Positions 55,834 through 64,000 are shown, numbered from the stretch's first letter. The stretch: 64,000 nt of DNA from DUZB01 sp963747555 (GCA_963747555.1 CAVVFZ010000003.1:1-64000), one strand, 5' to 3'. A program made the numbers and translations. Notes: generated by a model from the sequence alone, not told the origin.

Positions 55834-57165
55834 ATGGCATTTCCAACGCAATATAAATACATCATCATCGGAGCGGGGATTCACGGCCTGAGCACGGCCT
55901 GGCATCTGGCAAAGGAGTTGAAACATAAAAAGCAGGGCTCCGGAAAGGATGTATTGGTCATTGACAAGACATCCATCGGAGCAGGCGCGTCCGGCATCGC
56001 CTGCGGCATCATTCGGAACAACTATTTCCAGCCCGCCATGCGTAAACTGATGGCCCACAGCGTTGCCCTGTGGGAGGAGGACGCCGAGGCATACGGGTAC
56101 CATCCGGTGGGCTACATGCAGATATCTCCAGAATCGATGCACGAGGATGTGAGCGAGATTTACCAACAACAGAAAGAGATCGGATACGAATCCGTGTTTA
56201 TTGAAGGGGAAAAGGATTGTTTGCGGTATATGCGGGAAAATATCTTTGATGACTGGCAAGCCAAGGGCATCACCTCCGTCCTGCACGAAAAGAAGGGGGG
56301 GTACGGCAATCAGATGCGGTCCCTTTACCGACTGGCCGACAAGGCGGAAGCCGAGGGAGTCAGGATCCTCACCGGCGTGGAAGTAACCGGATTCACCATG
56401 GACAAAGACTCCATAACAGCCGTTGAGACGTCCAAGGGGAACATCCAATGCGATTGGGTGATAGCCGGTCCCGGTCCCTGGGCCAAGGGTCTATGGGATA
56501 TGTTGGGGCTTCCCGACCATATAGACATCATGGGCCCTGACGGCGTTGTTCATCCCGGGAATCAAATGTGGACCTACTGGTGTCTGGTGGAGGGCACCCT
56601 TGGGGTGGATCCCGACTACGCCATGAACAACCAGGGAAAAATGCCCCCGGTCATTCATGTGGATACACAGGCCCCCCTTTATTCAAGCGAAGACGGGAGC
56701 CTGATCACGGAAGAGATGTGGGGTATCTACTACAAGCCGGATTTCAATTTCGGCGGTGTTCAGGGAGGGGCGGCCCCCTATATCGTGGAAGGGGATGTAA
56801 AAGTGGACCCCTACGGGATCGATTCCCCCGACTTCACCGTAACCCCCGAGTTCGTTCACATGTGGACCTCGGCCCTGGCCCATTGCCAGAAACGGTACGA
56901 AGACAAATATCAATTGTACAAGAATGAGCCTTCCGGAGGCCTGGGCTGTTTTACGCCGGACAGTTTTCCCATTTTTGATGCGATGAAGCAGAATTGCTAC
57001 ATGATTCTGGATTCCAATCACGGGTACAAGATGATCGGCGTGGGCGCCCTGGCGGCCAAGGAAGTACTGGGAGAAAAACAGGCTCTCCTGGAGCCTTTTC
57101 GTTTTGACCGCTATAAAAAGGGCAAGTTGCACCCGGTTTCCCACAGCCCCTTTCCCTGGAGCTAA
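55834..57165 (+). CDS. DAO-type FAD-dependent oxidoreductase
   Basis: 443 residues from the ATG at 55834 (RBS AGGAGG at 55825-55830). The Rossmann motif is IIIGAGIHGLSTAWHLAKEL with IGAGASGIACGIIRNNYFQP; the FAD-binding end is FPIFDAMKQNCYMILDSNHG-YKMIGVGALAA. Members of this fold oxidise the N-methyl or alpha C-N bond of amino acids (sarcosine oxidase, dimethylglycine dehydrogenase, glycine oxidase). No covalent-FAD motif is evident. Placed between the first amidotransferase and the metallohydrolase, it probably oxidises an N-methyl or amino-acid intermediate of the pathway. Confidence 0.88.
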   Translation: MAFPTQYKYIIIGAGIHGLSTAWHLAKELKHKKQGSGKDVLVIDKTSIGAGASGIACGIIRNNYFQPAMRKLMAHSVALWEEDAEAYGYHPVGYMQISPESMHEDVSEIYQQQKEIGYESVFIEGEKDCLRYMRENIFDDWQAKGITSVLHEKKGGYGNQMRSLYRLADKAEAEGVRILTGVEVTGFTMDKDSITAVETSKGNIQCDWVIAGPGPWAKGLWDMLGLPDHIDIMGPDGVVHPGNQMWTYWCLVEGTLGVDPDYAMNNQGKMPPVIHVDTQAPLYSSEDGSLITEEMWGIYYKPDFNFGGVQGGAAPYIVEGDVKVDPYGIDSPDFTVTPEFVHMWTSALAHCQKRYEDKYQLYKNEPSGGLGCFTPDSFPIFDAMKQNCYMILDSNHGYKMIGVGALAAKEVLGEKQALLEPFRFDRYKKGKLHPVSHSPFPWS

Positions 57166-57220
57166 AAAGAAAGGGTTTGTGGAACTTTTTTCGGACGTTG
57201 TCAGGAGATGTTGGCTGAAA

Positions 57221-57404
57221 TGGAGTCACGAGGTCTTTTTTGCTGCCGCATCTTGGATGCCCCTTCACTGACCGTTGAGAGGACCTTTTAGGCCGGTACA
57301 AGAATACCTCAAGGGCTTCAATCATCCTTTCCGTACCGGCATAAAAGGGCCGGCTGCTCCATAGGAATCAGATGCGTCAGCAAAAAAGACCTCGCGACGT
57401 AATG
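57221..57404. repeat. Large palindromic repeat element (two ~75-bp arms)
   Basis: The left arm (TGGAGTCACGAGGTCTTTTT from 57221) is the reverse complement of the right arm (57331-57404), with TGCTGCCGCATC/GATGCGTCAGCA and ACCTTTTAGGCCGGTAC/GTACCGGCATAAAAGGG matching. A third, single arm is at 61107-61180. No gene. It fills most of 57166-57481. Confidence 0.75.
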
Positions 57405-57481
57405 GATTTCCTGAACCCGAAATTCGGGATCAAGGAATTTCAATGGGGTATGGGCAGAGCTCCAAAAGGACAGGTGCGAGG

Positions 57482-58329
57482 GTGGATTTGACGATTTTGG
57501 GCTCGGGAGGATGTACGGTCATCCCCAAACCGCTCTGCCGGTGCCGGGTTTGCGAAGAAGCGAGACGCAAAGGGCGGCCGTACGAAAGGACGGGACCTTC
57601 CGCCTTTTTGCACGATGACCACCTGCTCATGGATACCCCGGCGGAGACTGCCCTTCAGTTGAACAGGGCTGGAATCGACCGCATCGATTCGCTTCTTTTT
57701 ACCCACCTGGACCCGGACCATGCGGAAGGGTTTCGGGTGGTGGAACAGATCTCCCTCGATTTCCGCACCTGGAGGGCCTATGAAAAGAAAAAAATCAGGC
57801 TCATCCTGCCACGCGCCCTGATGGAAAAAATAGATCGTATCTGTTCCGTATATGGCCCCCTGATAGAATTCTACCAGACGCAAGGTTTTGTGGAATGTAT
57901 GGTTTTTGATCATGGCACGAGGATCGGGCGGACAGACGTGACTGCCGTCCAGGTGGACAGAGGTCCCCATCCATCCTTTGTTTATGTCTTTGAAAAGGAG
58001 GGATGAAACTGGTTTATGCGCCATGCGACATAAAACCGTTTCCCGAAGAGCGAAGAGAGGTGCAAAAGGCCGATCTCCTGGTCATTCAACCCGGTATCTT
58101 CGAGGACAATCTCAAACACGGTTTCACTTATCCCGAAGACCATATATCGAGGAAGACCCTGTACACTTTTGAAGAAACGGTTGCCTTGGCCGCCAGAATC
58201 GGTGCGAAAAAAGTCCTTTTTGTCCACATGGAAGAATACTGGAACAGGGGTTATGATGATTATCAGGCTATCCAGAAGGGAGTCAACAACATACGATTTG
58301 CTTACGATGGGATGCGAGTAACCATTTAG
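57482..58329 (+). pseudogene. PhnP-like metallo-beta-lactamase-fold hydrolase, split by a frameshift
   Basis: The N-terminal part (from GTG 57482; LTILGSGGCTVIPKPLCRCR-VCEEARRKG) has the Cys/CxxC structural zinc site of PhnP-like phosphodiesterases and the metal motif THLDPDHAEGF. The first frame stops at 58004 after FEKEG; the C-terminal half (MKLVYAPCDIKPFPEERREV, VLFVHMEEYWNRG) is in another frame that begins ATGA over that stop. Joined, the protein is about 280 residues, the family norm. Two readings are possible: a one-base loss, or two polypeptides translated by coupling. PhnP-type proteins hydrolyse cyclic phosphodiesters; the substrate here is unknown. Confidence 0.8.
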
Positions 58330-58344
58330 GAGGGGAGAAAACGA

Positions 58345-59523
58345 ATGGATCTTGAATGCAATGGTCTTCTTGAACAAATTCATGCCGATGCCTTGAGGGT
58401 TTTGGAAGAGGTCGGCGTCAAATGCGTATCGAAGGAAATAAGACGGATTTTTGAAGATACAGGTCTTGCGGCATTTGATGAAAGCACCGGACATATCCAT
58501 GTCCTGACGCCCCTTATTGAGCAGGTCCTCACAACGGCGCCAAAGAGAGACCAGTATTGGATACCGGAAAATTCTTTCGGCGTGGGTGGAACCGCCCCGT
58601 TCCTTTATGATGACGAAACCGGGGAATTGGTGGAACCGACCTTTGAACATCTGGCCCGCATCGCAACCATCGTGGAGGAGGCGGACGTGGTCCAATTCAT
58701 GGCCAGGGGAGTCTTGATCAAGCAACAGGAAGTGCCGGTAATGGATACCATTGTGGAGAACTGCCGCAAGCCGATCTATGTGGCCGCACTAACCGATGCA
58801 GGCATTGATCGAGCCCTCGAAATCCATGAAAGCCGAGGGGGCATTACAATTCAGTTTTCCATCATCAACAGCCCCCTCAATATCATCGAAAGCATGGTCG
58901 ACCCCTTTCTTTCGTGCGTCCGAAAGGGCATCCCCATTTATGTCTCCACCATGCCCATGGCTGGCCTGTCGGGGCCTTATTCCATGAGTGGCCTCGTCAC
59001 CCTGACCCATGCGGAGGCCCTCTTCGGGATTGCCCTGACGCAACTGGTTAATCCGGGGATAACGGTTGTACATGCGGGCCTTCCCTCCATCGCCAGCATC
59101 GCAAAGAACTACGCGGTGGACCTGGGCCTGAAATCCCATAATATCGCCAACCTGCTTCAGGAAAAGGTCAATAAAATGTTGGACATCCCCTCCATTCAGA
59201 CCGCCTGTACCACCAGCCAGGACCGCCCCAATGAGGAAGCCGAGAGGGAGGCGGAGTACGGCTTCGGCCTGATGAAAAAGTATGGATTCCATCAGATGCG
59301 CCACTCCTTCGGTTTCTTGAGAGAGTTGATTGCATTTTCCATCGACAAACTGGAAAGGCATATTGCGTTGTGCCGGGAGACGGGTCCTGAAAGCGTATCG
59401 GATATCGGGGACCTGCCCTATGACGGGGAAGGGTTTGATGTCATCAGGCGAAACGGAAGCAGCGCCAATTATATGCGGGACGATCACACACTGAAAAACA
59501 CGGGAAAGGAATTTTTGTCCTAA
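58345..59523 (+). CDS. MttB-family (trimethylamine methyltransferase-like) protein 2
   Basis: 392 residues with an AGGAGGGGAG site before its ATG. Matching family features: VGGTAPFLYDDETGELVEPT, YVSTMPMAGLSGPYSMSGLV-TLTHAEALFGI and NPGITVVHAGLPSIASI. It is clearly related to the first MttB protein at 52877 but divergent across the barrel, so the two probably act on different substrates or form a heteromer. No pyrrolysine codon inside. It follows the metallohydrolase by 15 nt and is followed 15 nt later by a nitrilase-type gene. Confidence 0.87.
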   Translation: MDLECNGLLEQIHADALRVLEEVGVKCVSKEIRRIFEDTGLAAFDESTGHIHVLTPLIEQVLTTAPKRDQYWIPENSFGVGGTAPFLYDDETGELVEPTFEHLARIATIVEEADVVQFMARGVLIKQQEVPVMDTIVENCRKPIYVAALTDAGIDRALEIHESRGGITIQFSIINSPLNIIESMVDPFLSCVRKGIPIYVSTMPMAGLSGPYSMSGLVTLTHAEALFGIALTQLVNPGITVVHAGLPSIASIAKNYAVDLGLKSHNIANLLQEKVNKMLDIPSIQTACTTSQDRPNEEAEREAEYGFGLMKKYGFHQMRHSFGFLRELIAFSIDKLERHIALCRETGPESVSDIGDLPYDGEGFDVIRRNGSSANYMRDDHTLKNTGKEFLS

Positions 59524-59538
59524 CAAGGGGAATCCACC

Positions 59539-60477
59539 ATGAAAGTGCTTATCTATCAGACCTATCCCATCTTCTTTGATCTCAAGAGAAACCTGGAGGA
59601 TATAGTCGAAAAGATCCGCCTGGGGAAAGATCAAGGCGCCCAACTGGTCGTTTTTCCCGAGCTTGCTCTCACCGGCTATTTCGTGGGCCAGAAATATCAC
59701 GAGATGGCCCTGAGGATGGATTCCGAAGAGATTCGGAAGCTGGCAGCCGCCACAAAGGGAACGGCCGCGGTCATAGGGTTTATCGAAGAATCGCCATCCA
59801 TGAATTTTTACAACTCGGCCCTGGTGGCGGTGGATGGTAAAATCCTTTTTGCCTATCGCAAGCTGAATCTGCCCAACTACGGCGTATTTGAAGAGCGAAA
59901 GCTCTTCTCGCACGGCAAGCGGGTTCCCGTGTTCAAACTCCACGGGTTTACCATCGCGGTCTTTATCTGCAATGATCTGTGGCACCCGTCCCTCCCCTAT
60001 CTGGGCGTGGTGCAGAAGGCGGATATCTTTGTCACCCTTTTTAATTCTTCCCAGGGTTCCATGGGAACGGATTTTTCCAATATCGAGAGTTGGGAGATCA
60101 TCAATAAGTTCTACTCCCGAGTTTTCGGCATCTATAATCTTTGTGCCAACCGGGTGGGGGAAGAGGCCTGGAAAGAGAATGTCTCCATGTTGGCCGTTGA
60201 AACAGCCAAAATCCGCGCCTCTGAAAAGGGCGAGCGACCGCCGCAGAAAGAGACATTCCGTTTCTGGGGAGGGAGTCAAATCGTCAACCCCTATGGGCAA
60301 CAGATCGCCAAGGCCGCACAATATGAACAAGATGAGATTTCCGGGGAAATCTCCAGGGATCTCCTGCGGCAGAAACGGATACTGCTCCCCTATTTAAGGG
60401 GAGATGATCCTTTCTTCACCTATCGCGAACTGGGTCGTATCCTTCACCTCGGAAGGGACGGAAAACCTGATTTATAG
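59539..60477 (+). CDS. Nitrilase-superfamily (C-N hydrolase) amidase 1
   Basis: 312 residues with the complete E-K-C triad: Glu in VVFPELALTGYFVGQ, Lys in YRKLNLPNYG and Cys in VFICNDLWHP. These enzymes cleave amides, nitriles or carbamoyl groups. The central insertion is long (FNSSQGSMGTDFSNIESWEI). It is in the operon with the second methyltransferase (15-nt gaps on both sides), so it probably removes an amide or carbamoyl group from an intermediate of the same pathway. Confidence 0.9.
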   Translation: MKVLIYQTYPIFFDLKRNLEDIVEKIRLGKDQGAQLVVFPELALTGYFVGQKYHEMALRMDSEEIRKLAAATKGTAAVIGFIEESPSMNFYNSALVAVDGKILFAYRKLNLPNYGVFEERKLFSHGKRVPVFKLHGFTIAVFICNDLWHPSLPYLGVVQKADIFVTLFNSSQGSMGTDFSNIESWEIINKFYSRVFGIYNLCANRVGEEAWKENVSMLAVETAKIRASEKGERPPQKETFRFWGGSQIVNPYGQQIAKAAQYEQDEISGEISRDLLRQKRILLPYLRGDDPFFTYRELGRILHLGRDGKPDL

Positions 60478-60492
60478 GAGGTATTTTTAATC

Positions 60493-60714
60493 ATGGAAGG
60501 AATTGTAAACAGCTACAGCGAAGAGAAAGGCTTCGGCTTTATCGCGCAAAAAGACGGCAAAGTGGCGTCTTTTCACCGCTCGGCCATTGTGGGAAAGGGG
60601 TACAAAACCCTCACCGGCGGGGATCGCGTGCGTTTTGACGTTGAGGAAACACTGCGCGGTCTGGAAGCCAAGAATATAAAGAAAATCAATGCCGAAGAAA
60701 ACCGGAAGCACTGA
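60493..60714 (+). CDS. Cold-shock-domain-like protein
   Basis: 73 residues: MEGIVNSYSEEKGFGFIAQK-DGKVASFHRSAIVGKGYKTL-TGGDRVRFDVEE. The RNP1 motif KGFGFI is intact but RNP2, normally VFVHFSAI, is changed (FHRSAI), so RNA binding may differ. It comes 15 nt after the nitrilase gene with GGAGG upstream, which is unusual because csp genes are normally monocistronic. It could be a bystander or an RNA-binding regulator of the operon. 60715-61254 holds dispersed repeats only. Confidence 0.85.
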   Translation: MEGIVNSYSEEKGFGFIAQKDGKVASFHRSAIVGKGYKTLTGGDRVRFDVEETLRGLEAKNIKKINAEENRKH

Positions 60715-60825
60715 TTTTGCACCAAAGGCGTTTACCAACAAATTGTATCTTATTCAAAAAGCCTGGCAATAATGGAGTCACAGGGCATATCGCGGATTCG
60801 TGTAATAGCCCGACATGTTTCGCCA

Positions 60826-61180
60826 GGTTTCAGGTTTCAGGTTTCGGGTGTCAGCGTGTCCTGATGGCATTTGACGAATTCAATAGTACAACCCTATGGG
60901 CATGACATAATTGCCTAACTTTAAATCTTGGATTCAGAATGAGAAACAACCCCGCTAAAGCGGGGAAACCTGAAACCCGAAACCTGAAACCTTTGGACAA
61001 GCACGATGCAGAGGTTCTGTACCATAAAGCTTTATGAATAATATTCATTCACGGGTATTGCTTTTAGGTTGGTACAAAAAATAATGCTGAATTTTCAACG
61101 ATCTCTCCGTACCAGCCTAAAAGGACCGGTGCTCCACAGGAATGAGATGCGGCAGCAAAAAAGACCCTGTGACGGAATGG
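60826..61180. repeat. Inverted GGTTTCAGG repeats and the single palindromic arm
   Basis: Direct GGTTTCAGGTTTCAGGTTTC (60826-60845) has an inverted counterpart near 60970-60995 (ACCTGAAACCCGAAACCTGA). A CCCCGCTAAAGCGGGG hairpin lies between. The arm at 61107-61180 is related to 57331-57404. No gene in this interval. Confidence 0.65.
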
Positions 61181-61254
61181 TTTTGCTGAACCCAAACATA
61201 GTACCGGGGAATTTGAATAGGATATAAAAAATTAAATAGGGGGAACCTGCTTTT

Positions 61255-62880
61255 ATGTGCACCATATGTGGTCACTACGCAAAAAACGGCAAGATCAAGT
61301 CAACGGACATCTATGACATGCTCCTGAAAATGGGCCACAGAGGCCCGGATTCCCATGGGGCCTATCTGGACGGAAAAATAATCAGAGTCGAAAAACTTGA
61401 GGAACTGAAGGACGACACATCCGCGGAAAGTCGCATCGCCCTGGGGCATTCAAGACTGACCATCGTGGGGCAGGAAAAGGCAACCCAGCCCTATACGTCT
61501 TGCGACGGCAAACTCATATTGACCCACAACGGGGAGATTTATAATTACCAGAAGCTGAAAAGTCTCCTCTTCAGGGAACACACATTCAAGACAACCAGCG
61601 ACAGCGAGGTCATTGTTCATCTGTTGGAAGAAACCTATCAGGGCGATCTTCTGGATGCCATGAAGAAGATCATCGGTCTTTTGGACGGGATGTACGCCAT
61701 CGCGGTAACGGACGGGTCATCCGTTGTGGTGGCAAGGGACCCCATAGGCAAAAAACCCATTTATCATGTTGAAAATGACGGCGTCATCTATTTCGCGTCG
61801 GAAAAAAAGGCCCTGTGGAACGGGAAAGACACCCCTACGAGGCTTAATCCGGGAAATATCCTGCACATAGACGGCACAGGAGCAACGGAACATGAAGGGT
61901 TTGCCCTTCAACTTCCCCAGATCGATATCGTCGATTTCCGGGAGGCCGTGGAGACCTATAAGGAGGTCCTCATTACCGCCGTCAAAAAGAGACTTACGGG
62001 ACTCAAGGAATCGCGAATCGGCGTGATATTTTCAGGGGGCATCGATTCCGTGCTCGTCGCCAGTCTCCTTCAGCGGGAAGGAAAAAATATCACCTGCTAC
62101 TGTACCGGAACCGAAGAGTCGGGCGATATGGTAGCCGCCAGGTCGGTGGCTGAAGATATGGGCCTGGAGCTTAAGACGACCATTATTGATGAAGATATGG
62201 TTGAAAAAATCCTTCCCGAGATCATTCGGTCCGTGGAAGAAAGCGGTCTGCTCCAGGTGGAGGTTGCCATTCCCATGTATCTGGCGGCCCGATTGGCCGC
62301 CGAAGACAATATCCGGGTGATGTTCACCGGACAGGCCGCCGACGAAATCTTTGCCGGATATCCGTGGTATAACGACGTGGTGGGTGAGAAGGGATACGTG
62401 CGTCTCCATGAGAAGCTCTGGGAGGACCTGACGTTCCTGTACACGGACACCCTCGAAAGGGAAGACAAGCTCACCATGGCCCACTCCATAGAGCTAAGGG
62501 CGCCGTACCTGGACAGGGACGTCATTCAAACGGCCATGAGAATTTCTCCCAGGCTGAAGATCGAAGGAGAAAACGATACCCTCAGGAAAAGGGTTCACAG
62601 ACAGGCCTCCGTGGAGCTGGGCGTTCCTCCTTATCTGGGGTTCCGCGCAAAAGATCCGGCGCAGTCGGGTTCGGGAATTCACGGAATCATTCAAAAAATC
62701 GCCAAAAAGCATGTGCACGAGATCGATTCCGATCTCGTGGATGAAAATCTCAGGAGGGACAAGGGGAGCCTTTATCGGTACGGTGAAGACATCTATGGCG
62801 ATGATGCGCCCCGTTCCTACCTGCAGGCCATAGAGGAAGGGATCCAGAAAAAATATATCACGCCCTTCTTATCCGCGTAA
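61255..62880 (+). CDS. Asparagine-synthetase-like glutamine amidotransferase 2
   Basis: 541 residues. Cys2 is present (MCTICGHYA), followed by MGHRGPDSHGAYLDGKII, the glutaminase GEIYN loop, and the synthetase PPi-loop FSGGIDSVLVASLLQREGKN with FTGQAADEIFAGYPWYND. Compared with the first amidotransferase it has a distinct C-terminal half (RAPYLDRDVIQTAMRI, FRAKDPAQSGSGIHGII) and probably another acceptor. It starts a second transcription unit after 540 nt and is followed 18 nt later by a nitrilase-type gene. It should need glutamine, ATP and a carboxylate. Confidence 0.9.
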   Translation: MCTICGHYAKNGKIKSTDIYDMLLKMGHRGPDSHGAYLDGKIIRVEKLEELKDDTSAESRIALGHSRLTIVGQEKATQPYTSCDGKLILTHNGEIYNYQKLKSLLFREHTFKTTSDSEVIVHLLEETYQGDLLDAMKKIIGLLDGMYAIAVTDGSSVVVARDPIGKKPIYHVENDGVIYFASEKKALWNGKDTPTRLNPGNILHIDGTGATEHEGFALQLPQIDIVDFREAVETYKEVLITAVKKRLTGLKESRIGVIFSGGIDSVLVASLLQREGKNITCYCTGTEESGDMVAARSVAEDMGLELKTTIIDEDMVEKILPEIIRSVEESGLLQVEVAIPMYLAARLAAEDNIRVMFTGQAADEIFAGYPWYNDVVGEKGYVRLHEKLWEDLTFLYTDTLEREDKLTMAHSIELRAPYLDRDVIQTAMRISPRLKIEGENDTLRKRVHRQASVELGVPPYLGFRAKDPAQSGSGIHGIIQKIAKKHVHEIDSDLVDENLRRDKGSLYRYGEDIYGDDAPRSYLQAIEEGIQKKYITPFLSA

Positions 62881-62898
62881 AAAAACATAGAGCGCAAC

Positions 62899-63720
62899 AT
62901 GAAGATATGCATTGCCCAAATAAACTATCATTCCCGGAATATTCAGAGGCATATGGAACGAATCCAGGATATTATCCAAAGGTACCGTTCCCATGATCTG
63001 ATCGTCTTCCCCGAACTGATTCTGCATGGTCACCCTTCCTTTGAAAAACCGGAGGGATTTCTGTACAGGAAAATGCAGGTCATGTATAGTGGCGTATCAA
63101 GGGATTTTTATGAGCAGGTAAAAACCGCGGGCGCCAGGGTCATCATCGGAGAACTGAAACGTTGGGGCGAACGATATTTTAACATGGCCACCTATATCGA
63201 CCGGCAGGGGGTGCAGAGTTACACAAAGACTCATGTACATTGGACGGAGAACTTTGTTCCCGGAAAGGAATTGAAGACCTTTGATTCGCCTTTCGGGAAA
63301 ATCGGCATTACGATCTGTTTTGACGCGGCCTTTTCCGAGGTGTGGAAGGTTCTCTCCCTTAAAGGAGCGGATCTGATTGTAAACATTTCGGCGGTTCCAA
63401 AGGATTTTCCGGTAAAGTATATGTGGCGCCGCTTGGCGGGAGCGGCCATCAATAATCAGGTGTTTGTGGTTTATGCCAATCGGCCGGGCGATGATTTTTC
63501 GGGACACAGCGCCATCTTTAATCCAAGAGGAGATGTCCTCGTGAGCGCGGGTTTGGAAGAGGCCATTATCGAGTCGGATATCGATCTGGATGAAGTCCGG
63601 GAGTGGCGTCTGGAAGAAGCGATCTATCCGAACAGACGCCCCCTGCTCTATCGTGATATTGTAAATCGCCACAGGTCTGATTTCCCGGATCAAAAGAGGC
63701 AATCAGCCATCGGCCATTAG
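62899..63720 (+). CDS. Nitrilase-superfamily (C-N hydrolase) amidase 2
   Basis: 273 residues. Catalytic triad: Glu in IVFPELILHGHP, Lys in YTKTHVHWTENF and Cys in ITICFDAAFSEVWK. It is shorter than, and clearly different from, the one at 59539, more like the N-carbamoyl-putrescine/aliphatic amidase group. It follows the second amidotransferase by 18 nt, suggesting the two act as an opposing amide-forming and amide-cleaving pair or on successive steps. Confidence 0.9.
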   Translation: MKICIAQINYHSRNIQRHMERIQDIIQRYRSHDLIVFPELILHGHPSFEKPEGFLYRKMQVMYSGVSRDFYEQVKTAGARVIIGELKRWGERYFNMATYIDRQGVQSYTKTHVHWTENFVPGKELKTFDSPFGKIGITICFDAAFSEVWKVLSLKGADLIVNISAVPKDFPVKYMWRRLAGAAINNQVFVVYANRPGDDFSGHSAIFNPRGDVLVSAGLEEAIIESDIDLDEVREWRLEEAIYPNRRPLLYRDIVNRHRSDFPDQKRQSAIGH

Positions 63721-63773
63721 CTGCCGGCTCCGCAAAACAGGTAATCTCGTATTTCGGCAACGCTCATGACGGA

Positions 63774-64000
63774 ATGGAGTCTTTTTCTGTCCTTTTAAAA
63801 ATTGCGGGAAGGAATAGAGTCATCCGAATTCTCTTGACAGGAATGGCGGTCCTGTTGCTCATCGCGGGCACGTCTCCTTGGGTAAGGATCTCCCTGGCTG
63901 TCGAACCGGCAACCATTGTTTTTCTCACCTGGAAACCCTATCAGGCAGGGGGGTGGAAACACCTCATAGAGGAATTTCAAAGAGAAAACCTCGGATTCGA
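63774..64000 (+). CDS. Extracellular solute-binding protein, 5' part
   Basis: The frame from the ATG at 63774 runs off the window end. It gives a signal peptide (RILLTGMAVLLLIAGTSPWV-RISLA, cleavage near AVEPA) and the start of a periplasmic sugar/peptide-type solute-binding domain (TIVFLTWKPYQAGGWKHLIE-EFQRENLGF). This is the ligand-binding part of an ABC importer that would bring the pathway substrate into the cell. It follows the second nitrilase gene by 53 bp. The start is the likeliest of a few; the SD is weak. Incomplete. Confidence 0.75.
   Translation, partial: MESFSVLLKIAGRNRVIRILLTGMAVLLLIAGTSPWVRISLAVEPATIVFLTWKPYQAGGWKHLIEEFQRENLGF

Noticed and set aside
52877..59523. Pyrrolysine-containing methyltransferases
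   Set aside because: Both MttB-like genes are open without any in-frame TAG, and no pylTSBCD genes are seen, so they belong to the non-pyrrolysine group.
58789..60330. A 513-codon open frame on the minus strand opposite the second MttB and nitrilase genes
   Set aside because: The plus strand carries full family signatures with good ribosome-binding sites; the opposite frame has no domain.
1..64000. CRISPR array or prophage
   Set aside because: The direct repeats found are few, long or palindromic and lack regular unique spacers; no capsid, portal, terminase or integrase gene was recognised.

Overview
The window looks like a chromosomal stretch of a Gram-negative, probably anaerobic bacterium, most likely Desulfobacterota (former Deltaproteobacteria). 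I infer this from the gene mix: non-pyrrolysine MttB-type methyltransferases, a TauE/SafE exporter beside a TIGR02186 protein and a cytidylate-kinase-like protein, old-yellow-enzyme-type oxidoreductases, a LarA-like protein and a HesB-like protein, plus many dispersed palindromic repeats. No rRNA, tRNA or CRISPR array was recognised, so the lineage is an inference and nothing finer is claimed.

Region 1 (1-27 kb) is an accessory island. It holds toxin-antitoxin and defence genes, almost all on the minus strand: MntA/HepT, a Fic protein, several PIN proteins, UPF0175/DUF3368, a TIGR02574-like antitoxin, VapBC, an AbiEii-like nucleotidyltransferase, HigBA and a DUF433 protein. In its middle (6.9-19.2 kb) sits a same-strand block: a PLD-SNF2 helicase, an AlbA/HATPase protein, an Eco57I-type methylase and a compact four-gene operon (winged-helix protein, P-loop ATPase, small protein, PIN nuclease). 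The first three genes are frameshifted; the four-gene operon is intact. Broken copies of AlbA-type and HsdR genes, duplications and MITE-like elements are scattered through it. One MITE (308-483) with a 6-bp target duplication interrupts hepT, and removing it restores the reading frame exactly.

Region 2 (27-36 kb, minus strand) is a metabolic cluster: two OYE-family flavin/[4Fe-4S] oxidoreductases, a MetE-like zinc methyltransferase-fold protein, a D-2-hydroxyacid dehydrogenase, a LarA-like protein, an APH-fold phosphotransferase and an Slp lipoprotein, followed by an acyltransferase-3 membrane protein.

Region 3 (36-44 kb) carries an RND efflux pair broken by many frameshifts, an Ogt-type alkyl-DNA transferase and an AidB-like acyl-CoA dehydrogenase (possibly an alkylation-damage pair), and a HesB-like protein. 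Region 4 (44-52 kb) has a large apparently non-coding stretch, a secreted beta-propeller protein, a second Fic protein preceded by repeated AAACGGNCAA boxes, and a sulfur-type operon (TSUP exporter, TIGR02186 protein, cytidylate-kinase-like/BON protein).

Region 5 (52.7-64 kb, plus strand) is the most interesting metabolic locus. A strong sigma70-type promoter precedes two divergent short MttB-family proteins, two asparagine-synthetase-like amidotransferases, a DAO-type FAD oxidoreductase, a PhnP-like metallohydrolase, two nitrilase-superfamily amidases, a cold-shock-like protein and the start of a solute-binding protein. I read this as an uncharacterised uptake and demethylation/amidation-deamidation pathway for a small N-methylated compound. 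No corrinoid protein or reductive activator lies in the window.

Frameshifts are numerous (roughly 20 across the methylase, helicase, LarA, OYE-2, Slp, MFP/RND, Ogt and PhnP genes). They may be real decay or assembly indels; reads would decide.
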